Of a stretch of 64,000 bases of DNA, positions 26,526-34,939 are shown piece by piece. The notes beneath the pieces were generated by a model. It searched no databases and was not told the origin of the DNA. It saw nothing but the letters and a program-made list of their open reading frames with translations. The translations under genes and the position numbers were made by a program. The stretch is from Streptomyces smyrnaeus (GTDB lineage: Bacteria; Actinomycetota; Actinomycetes; Streptomycetales; Streptomycetaceae). How positions within the stretch are numbered: the first letter of the stretch is position 1; each line of letters begins with the position of its first letter. The DNA lies in assembly GCF_017676345.1 (NCBI RefSeq), contig NZ_JAFFZM010000008.1, positions 124,001 through 188,000 of the forward strand, given 5' to 3'.

Positions 26526-27287
26526 ATGGCCATGGGCGCGCGGTTCGAGGGACATACGGTCATCATCACCGGTGGCGGCTCCGGCATCGGTGCCGCCACG
26601 GCGCACCGGCTCGCCGACGAGGGCGCAGCCGTCGTCATCCTCGACAAGGAGGAGGCCGGTGCGCACCGCACCGCGCGGGAGATCACCGCCTCGGGCGGAC
26701 GGGCGGCGTTCGTTCTCGGTGACGTCACGGACGAACCGGCCTGGAGGCGCGCGGTGGAGACCGCCCGCGAGGGGTTCGGGCCGGTGGACGGGCTGGTCTG
26801 CAACGCGGCACTGGTGCGCGGTGGCGCCGTCGACGAGATCTCCGTCTCCGACTGGGAGGCCCAGCTCGGAGTGAATCTGACCGGAGCCTTCCTCGGAGTC
26901 CGTGCCTGCGCCGGCGATCTGCGTGAGCGGGGCGGCGCCGTGGTGCTGACCTCCTCCGTGCAGGCCCTCGTCGGACTGCCCGGACGGCCCGCGTACGCCG
27001 CCAGCAAGGCGGGCCTCACCGGGCTCGGCCGCCAGCTCGCCGCCGACTTCGGTCCCCGGGTACGGGTCAACTCCGTACTGCCGGGTCCGATCATGACGCC
27101 CGCCTGGGACGAGGTCGACGAGGAGGACCGGCGACAGGCGGCCGGCGAGACGGTCGTCGGCCGCCATGGGCGCCCCGACGAGGTCGCCGCCGCCATCGCC
27201 TTCCTGCTCTCCCAGGACGCCTCCTTCGTGACGGGCGCCGGACTGGTGGTGGACGGAGGCTGGAGCGTCTTCAAGAACTCTGCGTGA
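26526..27287 (+). CDS. Short-chain dehydrogenase/reductase
   Basis: A 253-residue classical SDR. It has the nucleotide-binding motif TGGGSGIG (about 16-23), acidic LDKEEAG after the second strand (favouring NAD), a VCNAAL motif, catalytic Ser in LTSSVQA and YAASK. The C-terminus DASFVTGAGLVVDGGW resembles FabG-like enzymes. ATG 26526 or 26532 could start it; no strong binding site is seen. It follows tamR by 53 bp and may be cotranscribed. The substrate is unknown. Confidence 0.88.
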   Translation: MAMGARFEGHTVIITGGGSGIGAATAHRLADEGAAVVILDKEEAGAHRTAREITASGGRAAFVLGDVTDEPAWRRAVETAREGFGPVDGLVCNAALVRGGAVDEISVSDWEAQLGVNLTGAFLGVRACAGDLRERGGAVVLTSSVQALVGLPGRPAYAASKAGLTGLGRQLAADFGPRVRVNSVLPGPIMTPAWDEVDEEDRRQAAGETVVGRHGRPDEVAAAIAFLLSQDASFVTGAGLVVDGGWSVFKNSA

Positions 27288-27325
27288 GCCGAGCCGGGCC
27301 CTTCCCGAGCGAGCCGCCCCGGCCC

Positions 27326-27757
27326 TCAGTCGGCCATGTCCGCGTGGGCGATGGCCCGCTCGATACGGGCCCGCACCAGATACTCGCCGGGGACGGCATT
27401 GCGTGCCCCGAAGGCCTCGGCCCGGTCGGCGCCCATGTAGCGGCCGGCGATCCGGGTGGCCCACTCGCGCATCAGCTCCAGATCGTCGATGAACTCGGCC
27501 GCGACGCATTCCAGCATCACAAAGCTGAACGGCGGCTCCTGGGTGTCCACACAGAGCGCGAAGCGCGGGTCGCGGCGCAAGGAGCGGTACTTGAGCGAAC
27601 TGCCGCCGGTGTTGAAGAGCAGCTGGCCCTCCTCGTCCAGCAGGAACCATACGGGGGTGACATGGGGGCGGCCGTCCTTGCGGGTGGTCGCCAGCTTTCC
27701 GGTGCGAGTGCCCGTGAGGACGAAGTCGCGCCACTGGGCTTCGGTCATCTGCTGCAT
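27326..27757 (-). CDS. PPOX-fold flavin/F420-dependent enzyme
   Basis: A 143-residue single-domain protein of the pyridoxamine-phosphate-oxidase-like split-barrel fold. It has GKLATTRKDGRPHVTPVWF (about 20-38), LLFNTGGSSLKYRSLRRDP and FALCVDTQ. In actinobacteria such short forms usually bind F420 or FMN and reduce small molecules. ATG 27757 has GGAG 8 nt upstream. The longer frame upstream crosses repeat DNA and is rejected. It is convergent with the SDR gene. Confidence 0.85.
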   Translation of the reverse strand: MQQMTEAQWRDFVLTGTRTGKLATTRKDGRPHVTPVWFLLDEEGQLLFNTGGSSLKYRSLRRDPRFALCVDTQEPPFSFVMLECVAAEFIDDLELMREWATRIAGRYMGADRAEAFGARNAVPGEYLVRARIERAIAHADMAD

Positions 27758-27786
27758 TGCCACGTCTCCGCAGTCGGTCCGGACGA

Positions 27787-27846
27787 TCGGATCAGAGGTG
27801 ATCACGGGCTTCGGATCAGAGATGATCAGGTGATCACGAACTTCGG
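27787..27846. repeat. Direct repeat with three TGATCA palindromes before the PPOX gene
   Basis: TCGGATCAGAGGTGATCACG and TCGGATCAGAGATGATCAGG begin two imperfect copies (27787 and 27811). The second copy carries an extra TGATCA-containing segment of about 7 bp. They sit 30-90 bp upstream of the minus-strand PPOX start, where a promoter or operator would be expected. Confidence 0.5.
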
Positions 27847-27932
27847 ACCTCAGCCTAGAGCCCGGCACCGACAGGAGGAGCCGGACACGACGCGGGAGGC
27901 GGCAGCCGGAGCCGGACCCGAGGGCGCCGGAG

Positions 27933-28841
27933 TCAGCGTGCTCCCGCCGGCTCCAGCTCCGCCGGGCCCACCCCGGCGCGCCGGGCCAGGGCGACGGCCT
28001 GCAGGGTCGAGTGGACGCCCAGCTTCCCCAAAACGTTCTGCATATGGGTGCGCACCGTGTGCGGCGACAGATACAGCCGTTCCGCGACGGCCTTGCGTCC
28101 CAGCCCCGCCACCATGCACCGCAGGACCTCCCGCTCGCGCGGGGTCAGGGACTCAACGAGGCGTTCGCTCTCGGTGCGGTGCTTGCGGCTGGCGGTCAAC
28201 TCCTTGAGCACGCCGGTGAGGAGGGCGGGCGGCAGATGGGTCTCGTCCTTGAGGACGCCGCGGATCACCTGCAGCAGCCGGGAGAGGGAGCAGTCCTTGG
28301 CGACCCAGCCGCCCGCGCCCGCCTGGAGCGCAGCGGCGGCGTGCCGGGGGTCGTCCCGTTCGGCCAGGACGACGGTGCGCACCGTCGGATAGTCGGCGCG
28401 CACGCGCGCCACCAGCGGTAATCCGCCGGTGGCGACCGCGGTCGCCGGCGTATCGGCGGTCGAGGCGACCGCAGCGCCGGTGACCACCGCTGCCGACGGG
28501 TCGTCGGAGGCGCCCAGCAGTCTGCCGGGCAGGTGCCGGTCACCGTTGGCCCGTGCCGAAGCAGGCTGGGGCGCTCCGCCCTGGGCGGGCACCGGGCCCG
28601 GGCCGGGCATCGCACCGTGGGCGGGCTGCGCCGCGCCGTTCAGCGGTGCGCCCAGGTCGGCGTCGACGAGCAGGACGTCGAACCGGCGGCCCTCTGCCGC
28701 GCCACGCTCCAGATGGCGCAGCGCTGCCGCGCCACTGCCCGCCGCGCCGACTTCGACGTCCTGTTCCGCCGCGAGCGCCGCGGCCAAGGACTCGGCGAAA
28801 ATGCGGTGGTCGTCGACCACCAGCACGCGAATACGTTGCAT
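27933..28841 (-). CDS. LuxR/NarL-type response regulator with expanded receiver domain
   Basis: 302 residues. The N-terminus VLVVDDHRIFAESLAAAL and the phosphoacceptor region VLLVDADLG are intact, and the conserved Lys is present in WVAKDCS. However, about 80 residues of low-complexity Pro/Ala/Gly/Thr sequence (about 65-145) are inserted just after the acceptor Asp, splitting the receiver. The output domain is a standard LuxR helix-turn-helix (LTPREREVLRCMVAGLGRKA, then LSPHTVRTHMQNVLGKLGVH). ATG 28841 follows a GGGGG site. No sensor kinase is adjacent; pairing with the orphan kinase at 5.3-6.9 kb is only a guess. Confidence 0.87.
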   Translation of the reverse strand: MQRIRVLVVDDHRIFAESLAAALAAEQDVEVGAAGSGAAALRHLERGAAEGRRFDVLLVDADLGAPLNGAAQPAHGAMPGPGPVPAQGGAPQPASARANGDRHLPGRLLGASDDPSAAVVTGAAVASTADTPATAVATGGLPLVARVRADYPTVRTVVLAERDDPRHAAAALQAGAGGWVAKDCSLSRLLQVIRGVLKDETHLPPALLTGVLKELTASRKHRTESERLVESLTPREREVLRCMVAGLGRKAVAERLYLSPHTVRTHMQNVLGKLGVHSTLQAVALARRAGVGPAELEPAGAR

Positions 28842-29151
28842 GGCACCCCCTGGCAGTGCGGGCACGGCGCCCATGCGCGGGAAAGCGCGCCATCGACACG
28901 GCCGCCGCCGTGTTCGCTGTCTACCCCGCCCCTGGGCGTCGTACCCGGCTGTCTCGCCCCCTGATCAGCACCGGCCCCCACCGGCGCTGTACAAGATTCA
29001 GGGTACGGCTGGGCTGTGACAACGGAAGGCAAATCACAAAAATCGTTCCACTCGTGACTCCACGAGGGGCGCGCCGGGGCACGTCAGGAGCGCACGCGCG
29101 CGGCCGGAAGCCGCGCACGGGACAGCCGCCGCGCGCCCGGGAGCAGCCGTC
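28842..29151. other. 310-bp intergenic region without a gene
   Basis: It lies between the response-regulator start and the galK stop. It contains one AT-richer patch (about 29020-29060) with TTGTCA and GAATCT 17 bp apart on the minus strand, a possible promoter for the regulator. GC-rich GCGCGCG runs near galK's end could terminate the gal operon. No open frame here has a convincing start. Confidence 0.4.
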
Positions 29152-30309
29152 TCACAGGCGCCGGGCACCCGCGCTCGGCACCGCCTCGAACACCTGCGGC
29201 ACCAGATGGCCCCCGGCCTCGAACGCCGAGGTCACCGCCTCTGCGATCTTCTCGGTCTGGGCCTCCTCGGCCAGCACGATCGCCGAACCGCCGAAGCCGC
29301 CGCCGGTCATCCGGGCGCCGAGCGCACCCGCGGCGAGCGCGGTGTCGACCACCAGGTCCAGCTCCTCGCAGGAGACGCGGAAGTCGTCCCGCAGGGAGGC
29401 GTGCCCCGCGGTCAGCACCGCGCCCACCGCACGCGTCTCGCCCGCGTCCAGCAGGGCGATCGTCTCCTCGACCCGCCGGTTCTCCGTGACGATGTGCCGC
29501 ACACAACCGCGCACCTCGGGGTCGTCCAACCGGGCGTCCAGGCGGGCGAGCGCCGCGTCGAGCTCCTCATGGGCCACATCGCGCAGCGCCGCCACTTCGA
29601 GCGCCCTCGCGCCCGCCTCACACGCCCGGCGGCGCCCCGCGTAGGCGCCGTCGGCCAGCGTGTGCTTGACGCGGGTGTCGACGACGAGCATCCGCAGCCC
29701 CTCGGCGGAGAGGTCGAAAGGTACCTGCCGCTGAGTCAGGTCGCGGGTGTCCAGGTGCAGTACATGGCCCTCGGTGCAGCAGGCGGAGGCCATCTGGTCC
29801 ATGATCCCGCAGGGCATGCCGACGAAGTCGTTCTCCGCGCGCTGGCACAGCCGCGCCAACCACGGCCGGGACAGCCCCAGCTCGTACAGCTCCGACAGCG
29901 CGAGCGCGGTGGCGACCTCCAGTGCCGCCGACGAGGAGAGCCCGGCACCGGTGGGCACGGTGCTGGAGATCTGCACGTCCGCGCCGCCGATCGGCAACCC
30001 CGCCTCGCGCAGCGCCCAGACGACACCGGACGGGTACGCGGCCCAGCCGCCGTCCGCGCCCGGCGTCAGCTCGTCGAGCCGCAGCTGGTAGGCGGCGCCC
30101 GGCACATCCGCCGAGTGCAGCCGCAGCACACCGTCGTCGCGCCGGGAGACGGCCGCGTGCACGGTGTGCGGAAGGGCGAGGGGCATCACGAAACCGTCGT
30201 TGTAGTCCGTGTGTTCGCCGATGAGGTTCACCCGGCCCGGCGCCGCCCAGACGCCCTCCGGCTCGGCCCCGTAGACCTCCACGAACCCCTCGCGGACCTT
30301 CCGACTCAC
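29152..30309 (-). CDS. galK: Galactokinase
   Basis: It phosphorylates galactose with ATP, the first committed step of the Leloir pathway. The 385-residue GHMP kinase has GRVNLIGEHTDYNDGFVMP (about 25-43), the ATP loop PTGAGLSSSAALEVATALAL and C-terminal MTGGGFGGSAIVL. The GTG start overlaps the galE stop (GTGA). It is the last gene of galT-galE-galK. Confidence 0.96.
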   Translation of the reverse strand: MSRKVREGFVEVYGAEPEGVWAAPGRVNLIGEHTDYNDGFVMPLALPHTVHAAVSRRDDGVLRLHSADVPGAAYQLRLDELTPGADGGWAAYPSGVVWALREAGLPIGGADVQISSTVPTGAGLSSSAALEVATALALSELYELGLSRPWLARLCQRAENDFVGMPCGIMDQMASACCTEGHVLHLDTRDLTQRQVPFDLSAEGLRMLVVDTRVKHTLADGAYAGRRRACEAGARALEVAALRDVAHEELDAALARLDARLDDPEVRGCVRHIVTENRRVEETIALLDAGETRAVGAVLTAGHASLRDDFRVSCEELDLVVDTALAAGALGARMTGGGFGGSAIVLAEEAQTEKIAEAVTSAFEAGGHLVPQVFEAVPSAGARRL

Positions 30310-31313
30310 GCTGCGCCCTCCGGTGTCCGCTCCTGGGCTGTGCCTGCCACGTCCTGCGCGAATCGCCAGGCGTCCGCCACGATCTCCTCCAGTCCGCTGC
30401 GCTCCGGCCGCCAGCCCAGCGCCTGCCGGGCCCGGTCGGCGGAGGCGACCAGCACGGCCGGGTCGCCTCCCCGGCGCGGGGCGACCGCCTCAGGTACGTC
30501 GTGCCCGGTGACCTTGCGGACGGTCTCGATGACCTCCCGTACCGAGAAGCCGTTGCCGTTGCCGAGGTTGCAGATCAGATGCTCGCCCGCGGTCGCGCTG
30601 TCGAGGGCGAGGAGGTGGGCCTTGGCGAGGTCGGCGACGTGGATGTAGTCGCGCACGCAGGTGCCGTCGGGCGTCGGATAGTCGTCACCGTAGACGGAGA
30701 TCTTGGCGCGCCGCCCCTGGGCGACCTGGAGCACCAGCGGGATGAGGTGCGACTCGGGGTCGTGGCGCTCACCGTAGGCGGCACCGTCGGCGGCGAAGTA
30801 GGCGCCCGCCACATTGAAGTAGCGCAGCGAGGCCGCGGCCAGCCCGTGGGCCGCGCACTCGCCGCTGATCATGTGGTCGACGGCCAGTTTCGAGGCTCCG
30901 TACGGGCTGGTGGGCGCGGCGGGGTCGGTCTCGGTGATGGGGGTGCGCTCCGGTTCGCCGTAGACGGCGGCCGTGGAGGAGAAGACCAGCTTGCCCACGC
31001 CCGCCCGGCGCATGGCGGCCAGCAGTTCGATGGTGCCGCCGACGTTGTTGCGCCAGTACTTCTCGGGATGCTCGACGGACTCGCCCACCTTGGAGTGCGC
31101 GGCGAAGTGCAGTACGCCGTCGTACGAGGCGTCCAGTACGCGTGCGGCGTCCTGGATGCGGCCGCTGACGAACTCGGCACCGGCCGGTACGCCCTGGGAG
31201 AAGCCGGTGTCGAGGTCGTCGAGCACCGTGACGGTGTGCCCTGCCTGCAGCAGGTGGGCCGCCACGACGCTGCCCACATATCCGGCCCCGCCGGTCACCA
31301 GGTACTTAGCCAT
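30306..31313 (-). CDS. galE: UDP-glucose 4-epimerase
   Basis: It interconverts UDP-galactose and UDP-glucose. The 335-residue extended SDR begins LVTGGAGYVGSVVAAHLL (NAD fold). It has the catalytic Ser in FSSTAAVYGEP and the SPYGASKL Tyr-x-x-x-Lys. Gene order and the GTGA overlap with galK show an operon. The ATG at 31313 overlaps the ends of two short reading frames in the galT-galE spacer, and its AAAGGAC binding site lies in a 32-bp repeat copy. Confidence 0.95.
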   Translation of the reverse strand: MAKYLVTGGAGYVGSVVAAHLLQAGHTVTVLDDLDTGFSQGVPAGAEFVSGRIQDAARVLDASYDGVLHFAAHSKVGESVEHPEKYWRNNVGGTIELLAAMRRAGVGKLVFSSTAAVYGEPERTPITETDPAAPTSPYGASKLAVDHMISGECAAHGLAAASLRYFNVAGAYFAADGAAYGERHDPESHLIPLVLQVAQGRRAKISVYGDDYPTPDGTCVRDYIHVADLAKAHLLALDSATAGEHLICNLGNGNGFSVREVIETVRKVTGHDVPEAVAPRRGGDPAVLVASADRARQALGWRPERSGLEEIVADAWRFAQDVAGTAQERTPEGAA

Positions 31314-31492
31314 TGCCCCAGTCCTTTGTTCGCTTCTCCGCCCACACGGCAGCCTGACCCACCGTCCTCGACCGCGCCCCGGCAGCCGCGTGCACGTCGC
31401 TCACCAACGTCCTTCGTTCGCTTCTCCGCCCGCACGGCGGTCGCCTCCGCGTCGACGGGCCCCACGAAACCATCTCTGTCTGTGCGTTTCAT
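31295..31492 (-). CDS. Candidate small gene between galT and galE (65 codons, duplicated and frameshifted)
   Basis: An ATG at 31492 overlaps the galT stop (ATGA) and has GGGAGG with a 7-nt spacer, a better initiation site than many annotated genes here. The 65-residue frame starts MKRTDRDGFVGPVDAEATA and continues to a stop inside galE. An 88-bp duplication (32-bp repeats at 31321-31352 and 31409-31440) places the same codons AEKRTKD twice, in different frames. The second frame ends AEKRTKDWGNG with its stop overlapping the galE ATG. I infer an ancestral peptide of about 32 residues that coupled galT and galE translation, altered here by the duplication. There is no known family; the call is tentative. 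Confidence 0.4.
   Translation of the reverse strand: MKRTDRDGFVGPVDAEATAVRAEKRTKDVGERRARGCRGAVEDGGSGCRVGGEANKGLGQWLSTW
31321..31440. repeat. 32-bp direct repeat pair, 88 bp apart, in the galT-galE spacer
   Basis: GTCCTTTGTTCGCTTCTCCG... at 31321-31352 and GTCCTTCGTTCGCTTCTCCG... at 31409-31440 match at 29 of 32 positions. On the minus strand each copy starts within GCGGAGAAGCGAAC and ends in AAGGAC, usable as a ribosome-binding site. In related species a constitutive internal promoter (galP2) has been placed upstream of galE; I see no clear promoter here. Confidence 0.8.
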
Positions 31493-32634
31493 GAAGCCAC
31501 CTCCCGCAGGCGCTGCGCCGCGGCTTCCGGGGGCACATCGTTGATGAACACGTTCATGCCGGATTCGGAACCCGCGAGGAACTTCAGCTTGCCGGGAGCC
31601 CGTCGGATGGTGAAAAGCTCCAGATGCAGTGCGAACTCGTCGCGAGCCGCGAGGCGGGGATCGCCGTCGACAGAGCTGTCGACGGGGCTGTCGGCGGAGC
31701 CGCCGGGGAACGGCGCCTGGTGCCAGGCGGCGATGTAGGGGGTACGGGACTCCCTCTCGCCGAACAGGCGGTCGAAGCGGCGCAGCAGCTCCAGGTAGAT
31801 ACGGGGGAACTCCGCGCGGGCCTCCTCGCCGAGCGCGAGCAGATCGGGCACCCGGGATCTGGGGTACAGATGCACCTCGTACGGCCAGTGTGCGGCGTAG
31901 GGCACGAACGCCGTCCAGTGTTCGCCCTCGATGACCACCCGCTCCTGGGCGGCGCGTTCGGCCGCGACGAGGTCGTCGAAGAGGTTGCCGCCGGCCTTGG
32001 CCGCGTGCTCGGCCACGGAGCGCAGCATCCGGACGGTGCGCGGGGTGGTGAACGGATAGCCGTAGATCTGACCGTGCGGGTGGGAGAGGGTCACCCCGAT
32101 CTCCTCGCCGCGGTTCTCGAAGCAGTACACCTGCTCGACACCGGGCGATCGGGACAGATCCGCGGTGCGGTCGGTCCACACGTCCAGGACGAGTCGGGCC
32201 TGCTCCTCGTCGAGGTCGGCGAAGGAGGCCTGGTGGTCCGAGGTGAAGCTGACGACCTCGCACCGGCCGGCGCCGGGCGCGTGCCGGAAGAGCCCGGCGG
32301 AGTCCTCGGTCTCCTCCTTGCCGGGCGCGCCGTGGAAGGAGGGGAAGCGGTTCTCGAAGACGGCGACGTCGTAGTCGGGCTCCGGGATCTCGCTCATCCG
32401 CCCCTCCCGGGAGGGGCACAGCGGGCACTCGTCGGCCGGCGGGTGGTACGTGCGGGCGTTGCGGTGCGCGGTGACGCCGATCCACTCGTCCAGCAGCGGG
32501 TCGTGCCGGATCTGGGAGAGCGCCTCCGTGGCGGGCATCGGGCGCCGGTCGACGGCGGTGCGGACGGCGTCGTCGCTCAGGTCGTAGTAAACGATCTCGC
32601 GGCCGTCGGCAAGACGGCCTGAGGTCTTCTTCAC
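31489..32634 (-). CDS. galT: Galactose-1-phosphate uridylyltransferase
   Basis: It transfers UMP from UDP-glucose to galactose-1-phosphate. The 381-residue protein has zinc-site Cys (ECPLCPSREG), VFENRFPSFHG, and the active-site His triad TLSHPHGQIYGYP. The late motifs EVHLYPRSRVPDL and FALHLELF are also present. GTG 32634 is preceded by GAGGAG. First gene of the gal operon; divergent from the symporter. Confidence 0.95.
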   Translation of the reverse strand: MKKTSGRLADGREIVYYDLSDDAVRTAVDRRPMPATEALSQIRHDPLLDEWIGVTAHRNARTYHPPADECPLCPSREGRMSEIPEPDYDVAVFENRFPSFHGAPGKEETEDSAGLFRHAPGAGRCEVVSFTSDHQASFADLDEEQARLVLDVWTDRTADLSRSPGVEQVYCFENRGEEIGVTLSHPHGQIYGYPFTTPRTVRMLRSVAEHAAKAGGNLFDDLVAAERAAQERVVIEGEHWTAFVPYAAHWPYEVHLYPRSRVPDLLALGEEARAEFPRIYLELLRRFDRLFGERESRTPYIAAWHQAPFPGGSADSPVDSSVDGDPRLAARDEFALHLELFTIRRAPGKLKFLAGSESGMNVFINDVPPEAAAQRLREVAS

Positions 32635-32658
32635 CGGATGGCTCCTCGTTCCTAGGCC

Positions 32659-32678
32659 TCAAACATAATCACACACAA
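32659..32678 (-). promoter_or_regulatory. Candidate galP1 operator/promoter hexamers upstream of galT
   Basis: On the minus strand TTGTGTGTGATTATGTTTGA lies 25-45 bp before the galT GTG. It contains TGTGTG, TGTGAT and TATGTT, resembling the TGTGAT-like hexamer repeats described for the galactose-inducible, glucose-sensitive galP1 promoter of S. lividans/coelicolor. The same words TCAAACA and ATCACA recur on the plus strand near 32815. Confidence 0.5.
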
Positions 32679-32814
32679 GGAACCAGGAGCCAACAGCGAA
32701 CGAAAGGCGACAGCGAACCGGGCAGTGCGGCGGCTTTCCACCTCCGCTCTCCGCCCTGGAGCGTCGCGACAGAGCGGGCAAACCGGATGATCCGCCGATG
32801 CCACCCCTCGACAA

Positions 32815-32831
32815 TCATCACAATCAAACAA
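32815..32831 (+). promoter_or_regulatory. Matching hexamer motif on the symporter side
   Basis: TCATCACAATCAAACAA carries the same ATCACA and TCAAACA words found in the galT leader, in swapped order, about 90 bp before the symporter ATG. This suggests one regulator controls both divergent units. The surrounding 281-bp region is AT-rich for this genome. Confidence 0.4.
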
Positions 32832-32915
32832 ACTCCTGCAACATGACCTTTCAAAAAGTGAAACGTCGGCGGTACGTTCGCGTCCGTTCCGATCGCGCAA
32901 TGAAGCGAGTGACCC

Positions 32916-34586
32916 ATGTTGCACCTGGCCGAAGGGCTACGGCTCCCCACCAACGGACTCGACTACACACTCCTCGGCATCTACTTCGCCGTCGTACTCG
33001 GGATCGGCTTCGCCGCCCGGCGCAGTGTGAAGACCAGCCTCGACTTCTTCCTCTCCGGCCGGTCGCTCCCCGCCTGGATCACCGGCCTCGCCTTCGTGGC
33101 GGCCAACCTCGGTGCCACCGAGATCCTCGGCATGGCGGCCAACGGCGCCCAGTACGGCGTCTACACCGTGCACTGGTACTGGATCGGCGCCATTCCCGCC
33201 ATGGTCTTCCTCGGCCTGGTGATGATGCCGTTCTACTACGGCTCCAAGGTCCGCTCGGTGCCCGAGTTCCTGCTGCACCGGTTCGGGCCCTCCTCCCACC
33301 TGCTCAGCTCGGTCATCTTCGCGGTCTCCTCCGTACTGATCGCCGGCGTCAACCTCTACGCGCTCGCCCTCGTGCTGAAGGCGCTGCTGGGCTGGGAGCT
33401 GTGGATCTCCATCGTCGTCGCGGGCTTCTTCGTGCTCGCGTACATCACGCTCGGCGGACTCTCCTCGGCGATCTACACCGAGGTGCTGCAGTTCTTCGTG
33501 ATCCTCGCCGCGCTGATCCCGCTCACCGTGGTGGGCCTCAAGCGCGTCGGCGGCTGGGGCGGCATCACCGACACCCTCTCCGGTGAGAAGGGCGGCGCCT
33601 TCATGACCGCCTGGGACGGCACCGGGATCGGCTCCGACAACCCGCTGGGCGCCAACTGGCTCACCATCGTGCTGGGCCTCGGCTTCGTGATGAGCTTCGG
33701 CTACTGGACGACCAACTTCGCCGAGGTGCAGCGCGCGCTGTCCGCCAAGAACCTCTCCGCGGCCCGGCGCACCCCGCTGATCGCGGCCTTCCCCAAGATC
33801 TTCATCCCCGCGGTCGTGGTCATACCCGGCCTGATCGCGCTCGTCATGGAACCGACGCTGGGCAAGACCGAGGACGGGTTGCAGTACAACGACGCCATCC
33901 CGGTGCTGATGCGCGACCTGCTGCCCAACGGCGTGCTCGGTATCGCGGTCACCGGTCTGCTGGCGGCGTTCATGGCCGGTATGGCGGCCAACATCTCCTC
34001 CTTCAACACCGTCTTCACCAACGACATCTACGCGGCGTATCTGAAGAAGGACCGGCCCGACGAGCACTATGTGGCCACGGCCCGCTGGGTCACCGTCGTC
34101 GGCGTGCTGATCGGCATGGGGACGGCGTTCATCGCCTCCTCGTTCAGCAACATCATGAACTATCTGCAGACGCTGTTCTCCTTCTTCAACGTGCCGCTGT
34201 TCGTCGTCTTCATCATCGGCATGTTCTGGAAGAAGACCACGCCCGCCGCGGGCTTCTGGGGGCTGCTGACCGGCACCGCCGGCGCGATGGTGAACTACTT
34301 CTGGTTCTACAAGCAGGGCGTCATCGACATCCCCAGCGACCAGGGCGCCAACTTCGTCTCCTCGATCGTGGCCTTCGTCGTGGGCTCCGTGGTCATGGTG
34401 GCCGTCACACTGTTCACCAAGCCGAAGCCGGCCGAGGAACTGGCGGGGCTCGTCTACGGCACCCGCTCGCCCGGCGAGCCGGAGCCGCCCGGCGAGGGCG
34501 ACGACGCCTGGTACCGCAGGCCCGCGCTGCTCGGCTGGGGCGCGCTGATCCTCGCCGCCGTCTGCTACATCCCCTTCTCCTTCTGA
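32916..34586 (+). CDS. Sodium:solute symporter, probable galactose/sugar uptake
   Basis: A 556-residue SSS-family transporter with about 14 transmembrane segments. It has SLDFFLSGRSLPAWITGL near residue 40, FVAANLGATEILGMAANG (sodium/substrate core), FGYWTTNFAEVQRALSAKN and NISSFNTVFTNDIY. These signatures match SGLT-like sugar symporters. Adjacency to galTEK and the shared hexamer motifs argue for galactose import. ATG 32916 has only a weak GCGAG site. A small membrane-protein gene follows 28 bp downstream and is probably cotranscribed. Confidence 0.92.
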   Translation: MLHLAEGLRLPTNGLDYTLLGIYFAVVLGIGFAARRSVKTSLDFFLSGRSLPAWITGLAFVAANLGATEILGMAANGAQYGVYTVHWYWIGAIPAMVFLGLVMMPFYYGSKVRSVPEFLLHRFGPSSHLLSSVIFAVSSVLIAGVNLYALALVLKALLGWELWISIVVAGFFVLAYITLGGLSSAIYTEVLQFFVILAALIPLTVVGLKRVGGWGGITDTLSGEKGGAFMTAWDGTGIGSDNPLGANWLTIVLGLGFVMSFGYWTTNFAEVQRALSAKNLSAARRTPLIAAFPKIFIPAVVVIPGLIALVMEPTLGKTEDGLQYNDAIPVLMRDLLPNGVLGIAVTGLLAAFMAGMAANISSFNTVFTNDIYAAYLKKDRPDEHYVATARWVTVVGVLIGMGTAFIASSFSNIMNYLQTLFSFFNVPLFVVFIIGMFWKKTTPAAGFWGLLTGTAGAMVNYFWFYKQGVIDIPSDQGANFVSSIVAFVVGSVVMVAVTLFTKPKPAEELAGLVYGTRSPGEPEPPGEGDDAWYRRPALLGWGALILAAVCYIPFSF

Positions 34587-34614
34587 GCCCCGACGCGAAG
34601 GACACCGAAGCGCA

Positions 34615-34929
34615 ATGAGCGACAACAGCACCCCGAAGCCCGCCGCCCAGCAGGTGGCCAAGGAGATCGAGGAACTGGAGAAGCGGTCGCAGACCGCGGC
34701 CCGCCTCTTCGACGTACGGCGCATCATCGGCGGCTTGTTCGTGGTCTACGGCGTGATCGTCACCATCGCCGGGATCTTCGCCTCCGAAGAGGACCTCAAG
34801 AAGGCACAGGACATCAACATCAACCTGTGGACGGGCATCGCCATGCTGATACTTGGCGTCGCCTTCCTCGTGTGGCTGAGGCTGAGCCCGACCATCCCGC
34901 CTCCGGCGGAGGGGGAAGCCGACGAGTAG
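34615..34929 (+). CDS. Small two-helix membrane protein, symporter partner
   Basis: 104 residues with a helical charged start (EIEELEKRSQTAARLFDVRR), then two transmembrane segments (IIGGLFVVYGVIVTIAGIF and LWTGIAMLILGVAFLVWL). An acidic Pro-rich tail ends the protein. Small proteins of this kind frequently follow SSS symporters in Streptomyces; an accessory or stabilising role is inferred. The preceding gene ends 28 bp upstream. Confidence 0.8.
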   Translation: MSDNSTPKPAAQQVAKEIEELEKRSQTAARLFDVRRIIGGLFVVYGVIVTIAGIFASEEDLKKAQDININLWTGIAMLILGVAFLVWLRLSPTIPPPAEGEADE

Positions 34930-34939
34930 GGGCGCCCCG

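Noticed and set aside
32937-34727. A 596-codon minus-strand open frame opposite the sodium:solute symporter
   Set aside because: Its His/Asp/Glu/Arg-rich composition is the antisense of transmembrane codons; the plus strand encodes a clear SSS transporter.
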